A DNA stretch of 44,871 nt from an uncultured Prevotellaceae bacterium (GCA_900315745.1 ONAG01000021.1:1-44871); one strand, 5' to 3'; shown: positions 32,296 through 41,919, numbered from the stretch's first letter. Numbers and translations: made by a program. The notes: generated from the letters alone by a model not told the origin.

Positions 32296-34479
32296 ATGCA
32301 TTCCAAAATCACCACATCTTTCAAGCACAAAGTCTTGAAAAGTATCATCATTACACTCTATTGCGCCATCATACTGACAATGGGCACAGCTACATTTATA
32401 GAGAAGCACCAAGACTCCAATTTTGTAGTTAGCCACATATATGGTTCATGGTGGTTTTGCATGATGTGGGGGCTTCTCGCGACAACAGGAGCCATTTGGC
32501 TTTTCATGCGAATGAGGGTCCAAGGCAGCCGTCGATGGTCCGTGGTGATTTTGCATATAGCTTTTATCGTCATCTTGACAGGTGCACTCACCACCCACCT
32601 CTCGTCGTCGAAAGGAGTGATATACCTGCGCGAAGGCGAAACAGTCAACCAATATATGGAGACTGAAAACAAGATGACGCACAACCTGCCATTTCATGTA
32701 ATCCTCAACCATTTCGAAATAACATACCATGAAGGCACCACATCGGCAGCCGACTACATCTCACATCTTGTTATCACGACCAACAACGACACCACAAACG
32801 TTGACGTGTCCATGAACAACATCTACTCGAAAAATGGTGTCAGACTCTACCAAAGCGGCTTCGACGAAGACGGCCATGGAAGCTATTTGTCTGTGACCAT
32901 CGATCCCTGGGGAGTACCAATCACCTACATTGGCTATGCATTGCTCTTCATATCCTTCGTTTGGATGCTCCTCGACAGCAAAGGCACCTTTCGGCGCTTG
33001 CTTCGCAGCCCGGAATTCAACAAGCAAGGCACATTGGTCGTTTTGATGCTTTCCTGCTGCACCTTTTCATCAGCAGCACCAACCCTCACAAGCAAAGAAG
33101 CTGAGCTTTTTGGAAAGCTAAACGTACTTTACAATGGCAGGGTATGCCCAATGCAGACCTATGCCCTGGACTTCACAAAAAAACTATGCGGCAAACGTCA
33201 TTATGGCGAATACAATGCCGAACAAGTGCTTGCTGGATTCATATTCCATAGTGAGGAATGGAACAAAGAACCGATAATAAAGATAAAGAGCGGTCCTCTC
33301 AAAAAGAGGTTGGGACTTCCAGACCATGCCAGTTTCTCCAATTTCTTCAACAACGAGGGCTATGTCCTCGGTCCGCTATTGATGGAATACTATCAAGGCA
33401 ACCAAGACGCCCTTCACAAGGAAGTGATGGACTATGACGACAAGCTGCAACTAATTGTAGAATTGCGACAGGGGGTGCCACTAAAGATGTTCCCATACCG
33501 GTCGGGAGAGCGCTTGTCCTGGTATTCTCCCACTGACAGCCTTCCCTCTGACATGGAAGAAAGCCGCAAACAATACATCCGCAACATATTCTCAATCATC
33601 GGCATGGAAGAAGGTCTTGGCAATCATGAACGTGTGTGCGAAGGGATGATGAAACTACAGAAATACCAACAGACATTCGGCAAGGATTCTCTACCTTCTG
33701 AAATAGGCAGGAAAGCAGAAAACATATACAACACCATTCCTTTTGCCACCATACTATTCATATTAAACCTCACCATGGCAATAGTGTCGATATTCTTGCG
33801 CCGCACGGCTGTCATGGTGATGCTGCTTTCACTGATATGCCTGACAACCTGCATCATCCTAAGATGGATAATCAGCGGCACAATACCAATGTCGAACGGC
33901 TATGAGACAATGCTCATGATGGCATGGTTTGCAGAAGTGATGGCTCTCATCATGTCACGTCGGTTCCCCATCATGACGACCTTCGGCTTCCTGATGAGCG
34001 GACTTTTCCTTCTCGTATCGCATATCGGACAGATGAATCCACAAATCACACATGTGATGCCTGTGCTCAACTCCCCCTTGCTCAGCATCCATGTAAGCAT
34101 CATCATGCTGGCTTACGCCCTGCTTGGCATGACGTTCGCATGTGGTGTTACTGCACTTGTAAACAGGAAAAAATCTGCCTACCTACAAGCCTTGTCCTTG
34201 CTGTTCCTTTACCCCTCGCTAGCAGCACTCAGCATGGGAATATTCACAGGTGCGATATGGGCAAACGTAAGTTGGGGCAGCTATTGGAGTTGGGACCCCA
34301 AGGAGGTGTGGGCTCTAATAACCCTAATGGTATATGCCGTAGCTGCACATAGGCAATCGTTGCCGTTGCTACGCCGCCCCATTCCTTATCACGTATATAT
34401 GGTGCTGTCTTTCCTCACGCTATTGATGACCTATTTTGGCGTGAATTATTTCCTTGGCGGCATGCATTCCTATGCTTGA
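32296..34479 (+). CDS. ccsBA: Fused CcsB-CcsA cytochrome c synthetase (System II)
   Basis: A 727-residue inner-membrane protein that carries heme across the membrane and attaches it to CxxCH motifs. The N-terminal half is ResB/CcsB-like (membrane helices, then a periplasmic part with FHVILNHFEITYHEG). The C-terminal half (about 480-727) is CcsA with the tryptophan-rich WWD motif WGSYWSWDPKEVWAL, flanking histidines in SIHVSIIMLAYALLG and GVNYFLGGMHSYA. I start at ATG 32296, because the in-frame ATG at 32263 lies in the loop of a terminator hairpin. It directly follows the di-heme cytochrome gene, its likely client. Fusions of this kind are known in epsilonproteobacteria and Bacteroidota. Confidence 0.92.
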   Translation: MHSKITTSFKHKVLKSIIITLYCAIILTMGTATFIEKHQDSNFVVSHIYGSWWFCMMWGLLATTGAIWLFMRMRVQGSRRWSVVILHIAFIVILTGALTTHLSSSKGVIYLREGETVNQYMETENKMTHNLPFHVILNHFEITYHEGTTSAADYISHLVITTNNDTTNVDVSMNNIYSKNGVRLYQSGFDEDGHGSYLSVTIDPWGVPITYIGYALLFISFVWMLLDSKGTFRRLLRSPEFNKQGTLVVLMLSCCTFSSAAPTLTSKEAELFGKLNVLYNGRVCPMQTYALDFTKKLCGKRHYGEYNAEQVLAGFIFHSEEWNKEPIIKIKSGPLKKRLGLPDHASFSNFFNNEGYVLGPLLMEYYQGNQDALHKEVMDYDDKLQLIVELRQGVPLKMFPYRSGERLSWYSPTDSLPSDMEESRKQYIRNIFSIIGMEEGLGNHERVCEGMMKLQKYQQTFGKDSLPSEIGRKAENIYNTIPFATILFILNLTMAIVSIFLRRTAVMVMLLSLICLTTCIILRWIISGTIPMSNGYETMLMMAWFAEVMALIMSRRFPIMTTFGFLMSGLFLLVSHIGQMNPQITHVMPVLNSPLLSIHVSIIMLAYALLGMTFACGVTALVNRKKSAYLQALSLLFLYPSLAALSMGIFTGAIWANVSWGSYWSWDPKEVWALITLMVYAVAAHRQSLPLLRRPIPYHVYMVLSFLTLLMTYFGVNYFLGGMHSYA

Positions 34480-34512
34480 GTCCCGAATTGCCATCAAGCA
34501 TTGAATAAAGTA

Positions 34513-34902
34513 TCATGACAACCGGGTAAACGCCAAGACTAAAAAACACAATTCAAATGCTATGACAAAAATGAGGATAATCCAACCCAAATTCCAAAAA
34601 ATGGTATTATAAGGAATGTCCTTTTGCCTGGTAAACCAACGCCAATACACAAAAACAGCCACTGCCACAAGCACCAATCCCACCATCTGGTTGACCAAGA
34701 GATGCCAAGGTCCACGAATGGCGTCGATTAGCTGCAAAGCCTTCACCACCGAAGCCGCATAAAGAACATATATGCAGTTGTATAGCGCATTGCGCGTACG
34801 CTGATTCTGCCTCGACTTGTCGATGCAATAGACTATCAATCCTATGAAAGCCAACAATATCACGACATGGCGGAAGATTGGATTATGAAACAATTGCAAC
34901 AT
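34513..34902 (-). CDS. Small membrane protein, about four helices, unknown
   Basis: A 129-residue protein with four hydrophobic segments (about 11-27, 41-58, 68-88 and 100-126), divided by short charged turns such as DKSRQNQRTRN. No family is recognised and there is no signal peptide. It is convergent with the CcsBA gene, with only 33 bp between the two stops, and lies after the rny terminator, so it is probably transcribed alone. A link to cytochrome maturation is possible by position but not supported by motif. Confidence 0.6.
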   Translation of the reverse strand: MLQLFHNPIFRHVVILLAFIGLIVYCIDKSRQNQRTRNALYNCIYVLYAASVVKALQLIDAIRGPWHLLVNQMVGLVLVAVAVFVYWRWFTRQKDIPYNTIFWNLGWIILIFVIAFELCFLVLAFTRLS

Positions 34903-34956
34903 GCTGTGTATATAACATTGAAAACAACTTATGAGAAAGGATAATGCTAATAAAAA

Positions 34957-35013
34957 GCCGTTCGCCTATTAATGTCAAAGACAATAATGTCATGACAATA
35001 ATAAGCGAACGGC
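34957..35013 (-). terminator. Terminator after rny
   Basis: On the minus strand GCCGTTCGC (35013-35005) pairs with GCGAACGGC (34965-34957), extended by TTATTA/TAATAG-type pairs around a long loop, then TTTTTATT. It begins 8 bp after the rny stop codon. Confidence 0.8.
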
Positions 35014-35020
35014 AGAATAA

Positions 35021-36556
35021 TTATTTTGCGTAAGCCACAGAGCGAGTCTCACGAATCACGGTGATCTTCACCTGTCCGGGATAGGTCATCTCGTTCTGAA
35101 TCTTGTTTGCAATCTCTCCAGAGAGAGCCTCGGTCTCCTTGTCGTCCATCTTGTCGGCACCGACGATGACACGCAACTCACGTCCTGCTTGTATGGCATA
35201 CGTCTTGGTCACTCCAGGATAGCTCATTGCTATCGCCTCCAAATCATTGAGACGCTTGATATATGCCTCTACAATCTCGCGTCTGGCACCAGGGCGTGCT
35301 CCAGAAATAGCATCACAAATCTGCACGATAGGAGCAAGCAAGGTATTCATTTCCAATTCGTCGTGGTGAGCTCCAATGGCATTGCAAATATCTGGCTTTT
35401 CCTTGTATTTTTCAGCAATCTTAGCACCATACAGAGCATGTGGGAGGTCGCTTTCCTCATCAGGCACCTTGCCTATGTCGTGCAACAATCCTGCCCTCTT
35501 TGCCTTTTTGGGATTGAGTCCCAATTCTGAAGCCATGACCGCACATAGGTTGGCAGTCTCACGAGCATGTTGCAGAAGGTTTTGTCCGTACGAGGAGCGG
35601 TATTTCATCTTACCTATGATTCTTATCAATTCTGGATGCAGTCCATGTATGCCCAAGTCGATGGCTGTGCGTTTGCCAGTTTCGATAACCTCATTTTCAA
35701 GTTGTTTTTTCACCTTTGCCACCACTTCTTCTATTCTTGCCGGGTGAATGCGTCCGTCAGCCACGAGTTGATGCAGAGCCAGCCTGCACACCTCTCGCCT
35801 GATAGGGTCGAAAGCGGAGATTACGATAGCTTCTGGTGTGTCGTCAACCACTATTTCCACACCTGTGGCAGCCTCCAGCGCCCTGATGTTTCTTCCCTCT
35901 CGACCAATGATTCTTCCTTTCACCTCATCATTGTCTATGTGGAAAACGCTAACAGAATTTTCTATTGCCGTTTCTGTAGCCACCCTTTGAATGGTTTGGA
36001 TGACGATTTTCTTTGCTTGGGCATTGGCATTCAGTTTTGCCTCGTCCATGATTTCATTCACATAGCTTGCAGCATCCGTTCTTGCTTCGTCCTTAAGACT
36101 TTCCACAAGCCTGTGCTTGGCCTCTTCTGCACTCAGTCCAGACAGTTCTTCCAGTTTTTCACGCTCTTTGGTCTGCATCTTTTCCAACTCCTCCTGTTTG
36201 ATGAGCAGAAGTTTTTTCTCGTTGTCGATGCGTTTTTGTCCTTGTTCTACCTCCTGGCGTCTTCTTCCAAGTTCCTCTTGTTTCTGATTGAGTGAAATCT
36301 CGCGTTGCTTCAACTTGCTTTCACTCTGTTGCAATTTTTGGTTTCTCGACTGCACCTCCTTTTCCAATTCGGCCTTTTTGTTGAGGAATTTCTCTTTTAC
36401 CTCAAGCAATTTTTTCTCTTTTATAACATCAGCCTCCTTTTTGGCGGTGTCGATCATCTCGTTGTATTTCCCCTTTATGACATGGAGGAATAAAACGTAA
36501 CCAGCGATGCCTCCCAAGACAAGACAGACTATCGCCACGATTATTGTTATTATCAT
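35021..36556 (-). CDS. rny: Ribonuclease Y
   Basis: A 511-residue membrane-bound endoribonuclease that starts mRNA decay. Seen: one N-terminal membrane helix ([20 protein letters not shown]), a long coiled coil (about 25-190, rich in E, K, Q), a KH domain around [20 protein letters not shown], and an HD domain with GLLHDIGK and AHHDELEMN that forms the metal site. The C-terminal [20 protein letters not shown] is typical. It follows zapA by 76 bp and is likely cotranscribed with it; a strong terminator lies downstream. The same window also encodes RNase G, so two RNA-decay enzymes are present. Confidence 0.96.
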   Translation of the reverse strand: MIITIIVAIVCLVLGGIAGYVLFLHVIKGKYNEMIDTAKKEADVIKEKKLLEVKEKFLNKKAELEKEVQSRNQKLQQSESKLKQREISLNQKQEELGRRRQEVEQGQKRIDNEKKLLLIKQEELEKMQTKEREKLEELSGLSAEEAKHRLVESLKDEARTDAASYVNEIMDEAKLNANAQAKKIVIQTIQRVATETAIENSVSVFHIDNDEVKGRIIGREGRNIRALEAATGVEIVVDDTPEAIVISAFDPIRREVCRLALHQLVADGRIHPARIEEVVAKVKKQLENEVIETGKRTAIDLGIHGLHPELIRIIGKMKYRSSYGQNLLQHARETANLCAVMASELGLNPKKAKRAGLLHDIGKVPDEESDLPHALYGAKIAEKYKEKPDICNAIGAHHDELEMNTLLAPIVQICDAISGARPGARREIVEAYIKRLNDLEAIAMSYPGVTKTYAIQAGRELRVIVGADKMDDKETEALSGEIANKIQNEMTYPGQVKITVIRETRSVAYAK

Positions 36557-36632
36557 GCTAAATATATAGTATATAAGTTAGAAATTGATAGTTTCGCAAA
36601 ACATCTACCAACAGCTTGCCATGCAGCTGTCA

Positions 36633-36947
36633 TCAATCTTTGTCATTCCCAAGTGCTTCTTCTACTTCAGAAGTGAGTTTTGCGAGAATATCAGTGAAGG
36701 GTTTTGTTTCATTGCGCTTAGCCTCTCTTTCATATTTTAGTGCAATGTCAATAAGAGCCATGTACAAAATATCAATCGTACTCTTCTTTCCTTGAGCACG
36801 GTTGGTATAGACATTCACTATACTTGTGATAAGGCTTGCTGCTCTTCGATACATCTCTTCCTCTTCGCGGAACACCCTTACAGGGATTTCAGTATCGCAA
36901 ACGCGCAATCTTATATGAAGTTTTTCTTTATTTTTCTCCTCCGGCAT
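36633..36947 (-). CDS. zapA: Cell division protein ZapA
   Basis: A 104-residue cytoplasmic protein that cross-links FtsZ filaments at midcell. Seen: the N-terminal beta region IRLRVCDTEIPVRVFREEEE, then a long helix with MYRRAASLITSIVNVYTNRA and ILYMALIDIALKYE, the usual ZapA layout and length. It lies 20 bp after a 101-residue coiled-coil gene and before rny, a common order in Bacteroidota. Confidence 0.88.
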   Translation of the reverse strand: MPEEKNKEKLHIRLRVCDTEIPVRVFREEEEMYRRAASLITSIVNVYTNRAQGKKSTIDILYMALIDIALKYEREAKRNETKPFTDILAKLTSEVEEALGNDKD

Positions 36948-36967
36948 GTTACATGTCGTTTCTCACG

Positions 36968-37273
36968 TCAATTTCTCACGTTGTTCTCACTTAGAAGCGT
37001 GATGCATTTGTTGACACTTCTAATCAACTTTGCCAGTTTGGCTTTGGCTGTTTCCATGTCATCGTTGCCAATCTCGAGCATTTTTGCAGTCATCAAGTTA
37101 CTGTAATCTTGCTGTTTTTGGGCAAGTTGTTCTTCAAGCTGCTTTATGGTCCTCTCCTTTTCTTCCAAGAGGGTATGGCATCTGTCGTTCTCCTTTTTCA
37201 TTTCATCAAATCGGAGCAACAACTGTCTCACTCTTGTTGAAAAAGTCGTGAGGATTTTCTCTTCTGCAGTCAT
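36968..37273 (-). CDS. Coiled-coil protein upstream of zapA
   Basis: A 101-residue protein made mainly of a coiled coil (about 20-75: QLLLRFDEMKKENDRCHTLL and the following EEKERTIKQLEEQLAQK). I begin at ATG 37273 (MTAEEKILTTFSTRV); the open frame extends 16 residues further upstream but that part is hydrophobic and unlike the rest. Position directly before zapA suggests a partner at the division site, similar in size and shape to ZapB, but that is inference; I do not recognise the family. Confidence 0.65.
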   Translation of the reverse strand: MTAEEKILTTFSTRVRQLLLRFDEMKKENDRCHTLLEEKERTIKQLEEQLAQKQQDYSNLMTAKMLEIGNDDMETAKAKLAKLIRSVNKCITLLSENNVRN

Positions 37274-37384
37274 GATTAGCAATTTGGGGACAAAATTACT
37301 GCATAAAATCAGAAAAACCAAAAATAATGCAGTTTTTTTGCTTTATGGCAAGGCATGGTTGAGTATTCGGCCTGCATCAAGTGT

Positions 37385-38014
37385 CTATTTTGAGTCATTA
37401 TCTGCCGGCTTGGGCTCTTTCTTGGCAAGCATAACAACTTGATAGACAAAATCAGTGACCCACTTCTGCGAGAAGCCCAATCTCAAGTTGTATTGTCTAA
37501 TACCCAATACAGTCTTGATTACTCCAGCATCCTTGTAGTCGTTTTTGTTGAAGATGTCGCTCACCGTCTTCTCAGTCATTGTGTAAATTGCCTTCTTAAA
37601 GAAAGAAGGAACACGAAGCTTGAATTTCATGAGATTTCCAGTGAGCATCATCAAGTCTTGTAAAAATGCCTGGAATTGTAGCATGAAAGGCTGCACATCC
37701 TGAAGTTTCCTGCAGTTTTTCTTCACAGAAGCATCTACTTCCTTGAAAAAGAGGTCATCAGTATTGTAAAATTCTTTCATCATTTTCCTGCACTTGCTCT
37801 TTTCTCCTGGTCCAAGTTTGTTGTTCACCGTTGGCACCTTTAGAGTAGCCTTGAAAGTTCTCAAGTCAGGCAGCATGCTCAAATTTGTAATGCCGAGTCT
37901 CTCAGCGAGCGAGGCTTGGAAATATACTCTTACAAGGGTCATGTAATCCTCCATGCCCCCTATTTTTGCTTCGCTTTGTTTTGTCTTTCCGAATAATTTA
38001 GAAAAGAAACTCAT
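37385..38014 (-). CDS. Hypothetical 209-residue cytoplasmic protein
   Basis: A protein I do not recognise. Seen: a basic N-terminus (MSFFSKLFGKTKQSEAKIGG), mostly helical sequence, many Lys residues, no signal peptide and no membrane helix. The N-terminal SKLFGK amphipathic stretch could touch a membrane. A TAACTTTG -7 box lies about 50 bp upstream on the minus strand. The next gene on this strand starts 111 bp after its stop, so it is probably a separate unit or the first gene of the division/RNase Y cluster. Confidence 0.65.
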   Translation of the reverse strand: MSFFSKLFGKTKQSEAKIGGMEDYMTLVRVYFQASLAERLGITNLSMLPDLRTFKATLKVPTVNNKLGPGEKSKCRKMMKEFYNTDDLFFKEVDASVKKNCRKLQDVQPFMLQFQAFLQDLMMLTGNLMKFKLRVPSFFKKAIYTMTEKTVSDIFNKNDYKDAGVIKTVLGIRQYNLRLGFSQKWVTDFVYQVVMLAKKEPKPADNDSK

Positions 38015-38060
38015 AATTTATTCTTTTGTATTGATTTGTACTTAATTGTGAAATTGCCTG

Positions 38061-38068
38061 CAAAGTTA
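38061..38068 (-). promoter_or_regulatory. Putative -7 box for the 209-residue gene
   Basis: On the minus strand this reads TAACTTTG, matching TAnnTTTG, 47 bp before the start at 38014. About 20 bp further upstream the strand reads TTTCG, close to the -33 TTTG. Confidence 0.5.
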
Positions 38069-38358
38069 CGAAAAATTGAGAGCAGAACGAAAAAAACTCC
38101 TTTTTTTCTTATGCCGAGATGGAGTAACTTCGCTCAGAATGAGCAAATATGTAATAATGAGAGCTGGAAAACATTACTTGACCAACCGTTAGGATGATGC
38201 AATATAAAGTATTCAACCCCAATTAGTCATTATCTTCAATTGAAGTAGCAGTTGCTTCAATAAAGCCAAAGTCATGCAAAAAGTAGGCAAATGTCTAAAG
38301 AAATAATAAAAAAAGCAATATTTTCATTTAATAAGTTTCTTTGAACAAATTTTATTTG

Positions 38359-38366
38359 TAACTTTG
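38359..38366 (+). promoter_or_regulatory. Putative -7 box for the rmlA operon
   Basis: TAACTTTG matches TAnnTTTG and lies about 92 bp before the rmlA ATG. A TTTG at 38340-38343 is only 15 bp upstream, shorter than the usual 19-20 bp, so the -33 element is uncertain. Confidence 0.5.
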
Positions 38367-38457
38367 CGCCCTAAAAGTAAATAGACGACAACTCGAGCAC
38401 GCATCTAATTGTGTTGCATTCAATAATAAAAACAGGAATCCATACTCAGAAAATCAT

Positions 38458-39330
38458 ATGAAAGGAATCGTTTTGGCTGGTGGTTCTGGCACTCGGCTTT
38501 ATCCTATAACAAAAGGCATCAGCAAACAGCTGATACCGATTTTCAACAAACCGATGATTTATTATCCAATCTCAGCCCTCATGCTTTCTGGCATTAGAGA
38601 CATATTGGTAATATCCACCCCATACGATCTGCCAAGCTTCCAACGCCTGTTGGGCGATGGTTCTTCGTTTGGCGTACATTTTTCTTATGCAGAGCAACCA
38701 AGTCCCGACGGTCTTGCCCAAGCATTCATCATTGGTGAGGAGTTTATTGGCGACGATAGTGTATGCCTGGTTCTTGGCGACAACATATTCCATGGTTCAG
38801 GTTTCAGTGGTCTGTTACGCGAAAGTGTTTCTGACACAGAAAATGGAAATGCTACTGTCTTTGGTTATTATGTTGACGACCCCCAACGCTACGGTGTTGC
38901 CGAGTTCGACAAAGAAGGCAACTGCCTAAGCATAGAAGAGAAGCCCGCACACCCCAAGAGCAACTATGCCGTTGTAGGTCTTTATTTCTACCCAAATTCC
39001 GTGGTGGATATAGCCAAGCACATCAAGCCCAGTGCTCGTGGCGAACTTGAAATCACGACAGTCAACCAAGAATATCTTCGTCGAGGCCATCTAAAGGTAA
39101 AGACCCTCCAACGAGGCTTCACATGGCTCGACACCGGCACCCACGACAGCCTTGCAGAAGCCAGCACTTACATAGAAGTGATAGAAAAGCGTCAAGGCCT
39201 CAAGGTAGCTTGCCTGGAAGAGATAGCCTTCAAAAAGGGTTGGATAACCAAAGAAGAGTTGCTTGAAACAGCAAATCCCATGCGCAACAACGATTATGGC
39301 AAATACCTTATTAAATTAGCAAATTCATAG
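38458..39330 (+). CDS. rfbA: Glucose-1-phosphate thymidylyltransferase
   Basis: A 290-residue cytoplasmic nucleotidyltransferase making dTDP-glucose from glucose 1-phosphate and dTTP, the first step to dTDP-rhamnose. Seen: the signature [20 protein letters not shown] near residue 8, then [16 protein letters not shown] near residue 103, [20 protein letters not shown] and [13 protein letters not shown]. Length is typical. Genes for the later steps (rfbB, C, D) are not in the window. It precedes a polysaccharide tyrosine kinase by 42 bp, so a role in capsule or O-antigen synthesis is likely. Confidence 0.95.
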   Translation: MKGIVLAGGSGTRLYPITKGISKQLIPIFNKPMIYYPISALMLSGIRDILVISTPYDLPSFQRLLGDGSSFGVHFSYAEQPSPDGLAQAFIIGEEFIGDDSVCLVLGDNIFHGSGFSGLLRESVSDTENGNATVFGYYVDDPQRYGVAEFDKEGNCLSIEEKPAHPKSNYAVVGLYFYPNSVVDIAKHIKPSARGELEITTVNQEYLRRGHLKVKTLQRGFTWLDTGTHDSLAEASTYIEVIEKRQGLKVACLEEIAFKKGWITKEELLETANPMRNNDYGKYLIKLANS

Positions 39331-39372
39331 AGATTGGCAAAAAGAAGGAAAAACTAACAAAAAAGATAAAAA

Positions 39373-41910
39373 ATGGAAGAGAACAACAATGCACAAAACC
39401 TGGAAAACGTCAGGAATGAAAACAATGAGGAACTCTCATTTTTCAATTTCCGAACACTTTTCCAGACATTCATCCTAAACTGGCAATGGTTTGCGCTTTC
39501 GCTCATCATCGCCTTGGGAGTCACAGCCATATACCTTAGGTACACCACACCAAGGTATCAGGCATCTGCAAAAATGCTCATCAAGGACGAAGATTCCAAC
39601 AGAGGCGGAAGAAACAGCCTCATGAGCGCAGCCAACCTTGGTATCATCTCCAATACCGAGGGTATCGACAATGAAATGGAAATATTATCATCCTTCACTC
39701 TTGCCGCAGACGTAGTAAGAGACCTCAAGCTCTATGTGAGTTATGAAATGAAGGGCCGTGTGAAGAACATTTTGCTATACAAGACACAACCTATCACCGT
39801 TGACATAGATGCTGCCCATTTGGACAACATCAGGGTTCCAATAAGCCTTACACTGACAAAGGAGAAAGGCAACGTCAAGGTGTCGGGCACATACTTCGTC
39901 ACCAATGAGGAAGGCTACTCCAAAGGCCCATACAGCATTGAGAAGACTTTCACGTCATTACCTCAAACCATCAAGACTCGTGCAGGAAACCTCACATTCA
40001 CTTCCAATGGTAATTCCTCACTTGGCGAAGGCAGCACGATGTTTGTCACCATCAATGCTCCAATTACCGCCTCCAAGAAGTTCAAGCGCTATTTCAATGT
40101 CTCACCAACTTCCAAGAACACGACCATCGTGAAGATGTCCATCATTGATGAGATTCCAAGGCGTTCGCTTGACTACTTGAACCAACTTGCCATCTGCTAC
40201 AACCGTCAGGCAAATGAAGACAAGAACGAAGTGGCATACCGCACTGAGGAATTCATCAACGGACGTCTTGAGAAAATCAATGCAGAACTTGGTGAGACCG
40301 AAGGTCAACTTGAGGCATACAAGAAGAGCCAACACATGACTGAGCTCCGTATGAACGCTACTTCAGCCATGACTGGATCTAACGAATATGACCGCAAATT
40401 AGCTGAAGCCAATACGCAAATGGCTCTTCTCAACAGCATATCCGATTATATGGACAGAAGCGAGAATCAATATCAGACCCTGCCATCAAATGTCGGACTG
40501 TCAGATGGAACTGCATCAAGCCTTATAAGCAAATACAACGAGGTTGTGCTGCAGCGCAACAGGCTGCTCCGCTCAGCATCTGAGGAAAGCCCCTCTGTGC
40601 TGCCACTGACCGCACAACTCGACGACTTGAGCGCCAGCATCAAGAAAGCAATGGCACAGAGTCGCAAGAACATGGAGATTCAGCGCAACAGCATACAGCA
40701 ACAATTCAGCAAATACACCACTCAAATCTCCTCCACCCCAGAGCAAGAGCGCATGCTGACTCAGATAGGTCGCCAACAAGAAGTTAGGTCAGGCCTCTAC
40801 CTGATGCTGCTTCAAAAACGTGAAGAGAACTCCATCTCATTGGCTTCTACTGCCGACAAGGGCAAACTGATTGAAGCCCCTGAAAGCAATGGACAGATCA
40901 CTCCTGTACCTACAGTGGTCATCCCTATCGCCCTGGTTGCAGGCCTTATCATCCCAGGATTGGTGCTCTTCCTCCTGAAATTGTTCAGATACAAGATAGA
41001 AGGCCACGATGATGTAGCCCGACTCACACCACTACCCATCATTGCCGATGTTGCTGTGGCAAGTGAGACGGCAAAGACCAAGGCCGACATCGTGGTACAT
41101 GAGAACAAGAACAACCAGATGGAAGAAATCTTCCGTGCCATGCGTACAAACGTACAATTCATGCTACGAGAAGGTCAGAAAGTCATCATGTTCACTTCCA
41201 CTACCTCTGGTGAAGGCAAGACATTCAATTGTGCCAACCTGGCTGTGAGTTTCGCCTTGTTAGGCAAGAAAGTGATATTGGTAGGTCTTGACATCCGTAA
41301 GCCTCGTCTGGCAGAACTTTTCGAAATAGACGACCACAAGCATGGCATCACTCCTTTGCTCGCAATGGAGAATCCTACCGATGTGGATGTCCGCAGCCAG
41401 ATTATTCCTTCTGGCGTTAATGGCAACCTCGACTTGCTGCTTGCTGGTCCTGTACCACCAAACCCATCAGAACTTATTTCCCGCCAGTCGTTGGAGACCG
41501 TCATTGACGTACTGAAAGCCAACTATGACTACGTGCTCATCGACACCGCTCCTGTGGGTCTTGTTACCGATACGCTCCAAGTAGGTCGCGTGATCGACGC
41601 CACCATCTACATGTGTCGTGCCGACTACACACCGAAGTCAAGCTTCGATTTGGTGAACACACTCCACAACGAGAAGAAGTTGCCCAACATGGCAATTGTC
41701 ATCAATGGTATCGACATGTCGAAGAAGAAGTACGGCTACTACTATGGCTACGGAAAATATGGCAAATACAGCCGTTACACAAGCTATGGCAAGTATGGCA
41801 ACTATGGTGGCTACGGCGGCTACGGCGGTGGCTACGGCACCTATGGTACGTATGGCAACTACAGCAACAGCCACTACAGCAACAAGAACGATACTTCCAT
41901 CAAACTATAA
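39373..41910 (+). CDS. Wzc-type polysaccharide tyrosine autokinase with Tyr/Gly-repeat tail
   Basis: An 845-residue inner-membrane protein that controls chain length and export of a capsule or exopolysaccharide. Seen: a Wzz domain with a first membrane helix near 37-53, a long periplasmic region with coiled coil (about 285-480), a second membrane helix near 515-537, then a BY-kinase domain. The kinase has Walker A TSGEGKT near 613, Walker A' ILVGLDIRKPRL near 634 and Walker B YVLIDTAPVG near 720. The C-terminus has 18 tyrosines in 49 residues (41731-41877), far more than the usual 5-8 of Wzc. The tail is the site of autophosphorylation in this family. It lies between rfbA and a small HAD gene; no glycosyltransferases are nearby. 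Confidence 0.93.
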   Translation: MEENNNAQNLENVRNENNEELSFFNFRTLFQTFILNWQWFALSLIIALGVTAIYLRYTTPRYQASAKMLIKDEDSNRGGRNSLMSAANLGIISNTEGIDNEMEILSSFTLAADVVRDLKLYVSYEMKGRVKNILLYKTQPITVDIDAAHLDNIRVPISLTLTKEKGNVKVSGTYFVTNEEGYSKGPYSIEKTFTSLPQTIKTRAGNLTFTSNGNSSLGEGSTMFVTINAPITASKKFKRYFNVSPTSKNTTIVKMSIIDEIPRRSLDYLNQLAICYNRQANEDKNEVAYRTEEFINGRLEKINAELGETEGQLEAYKKSQHMTELRMNATSAMTGSNEYDRKLAEANTQMALLNSISDYMDRSENQYQTLPSNVGLSDGTASSLISKYNEVVLQRNRLLRSASEESPSVLPLTAQLDDLSASIKKAMAQSRKNMEIQRNSIQQQFSKYTTQISSTPEQERMLTQIGRQQEVRSGLYLMLLQKREENSISLASTADKGKLIEAPESNGQITPVPTVVIPIALVAGLIIPGLVLFLLKLFRYKIEGHDDVARLTPLPIIADVAVASETAKTKADIVVHENKNNQMEEIFRAMRTNVQFMLREGQKVIMFTSTTSGEGKTFNCANLAVSFALLGKKVILVGLDIRKPRLAELFEIDDHKHGITPLLAMENPTDVDVRSQIIPSGVNGNLDLLLAGPVPPNPSELISRQSLETVIDVLKANYDYVLIDTAPVGLVTDTLQVGRVIDATIYMCRADYTPKSSFDLVNTLHNEKKLPNMAIVINGIDMSKKKYGYYYGYGKYGKYSRYTSYGKYGNYGGYGGYGGGYGTYGTYGNYSNSHYSNKNDTSIKL
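41731..41877 (+). repeat. Tyr-every-third-residue repeat coding for the kinase tail
   Basis: These 49 codons encode 18 tyrosines, nine of them in a row spaced exactly three residues apart (Y-x-x, mainly YGK, YGN and YGG). At DNA level it is an imperfect tandem array of TATGGCAAR/TACGGCGGC-type 9-mers, which could vary in length by slippage. Confidence 0.85.
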
Positions 41911-41919
41911 CACCTTCTC

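Larger units (their letters stand above)
38015..38457. other. 443-bp divergent spacer between hypothetical gene and rmlA
   Basis: An AT-rich region without a gene I can support. It holds a minus-strand -7 box (38061-38068), a plus-strand -7 box (38359-38366) and a 12-bp palindrome CTTCAATTGAAG at 38234-38245 followed by a further CTTCAA at 38255-38260. A small RNA cannot be excluded but nothing matches a known family. Confidence 0.4.

Noticed and set aside
38234-38260. CTTCAATTGAAG palindrome with a further CTTCAA copy as an attachment site or small RNA
   Set aside because: Short and AT-rich with no integrase, no flanking duplication and no promoter-terminator pair around it.
41731-41877. 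The Tyr/Gly array as a CRISPR or non-coding repeat
   Set aside because: The units are 9-mers in frame with the kinase, without spacers, and code for its C-terminal tail.
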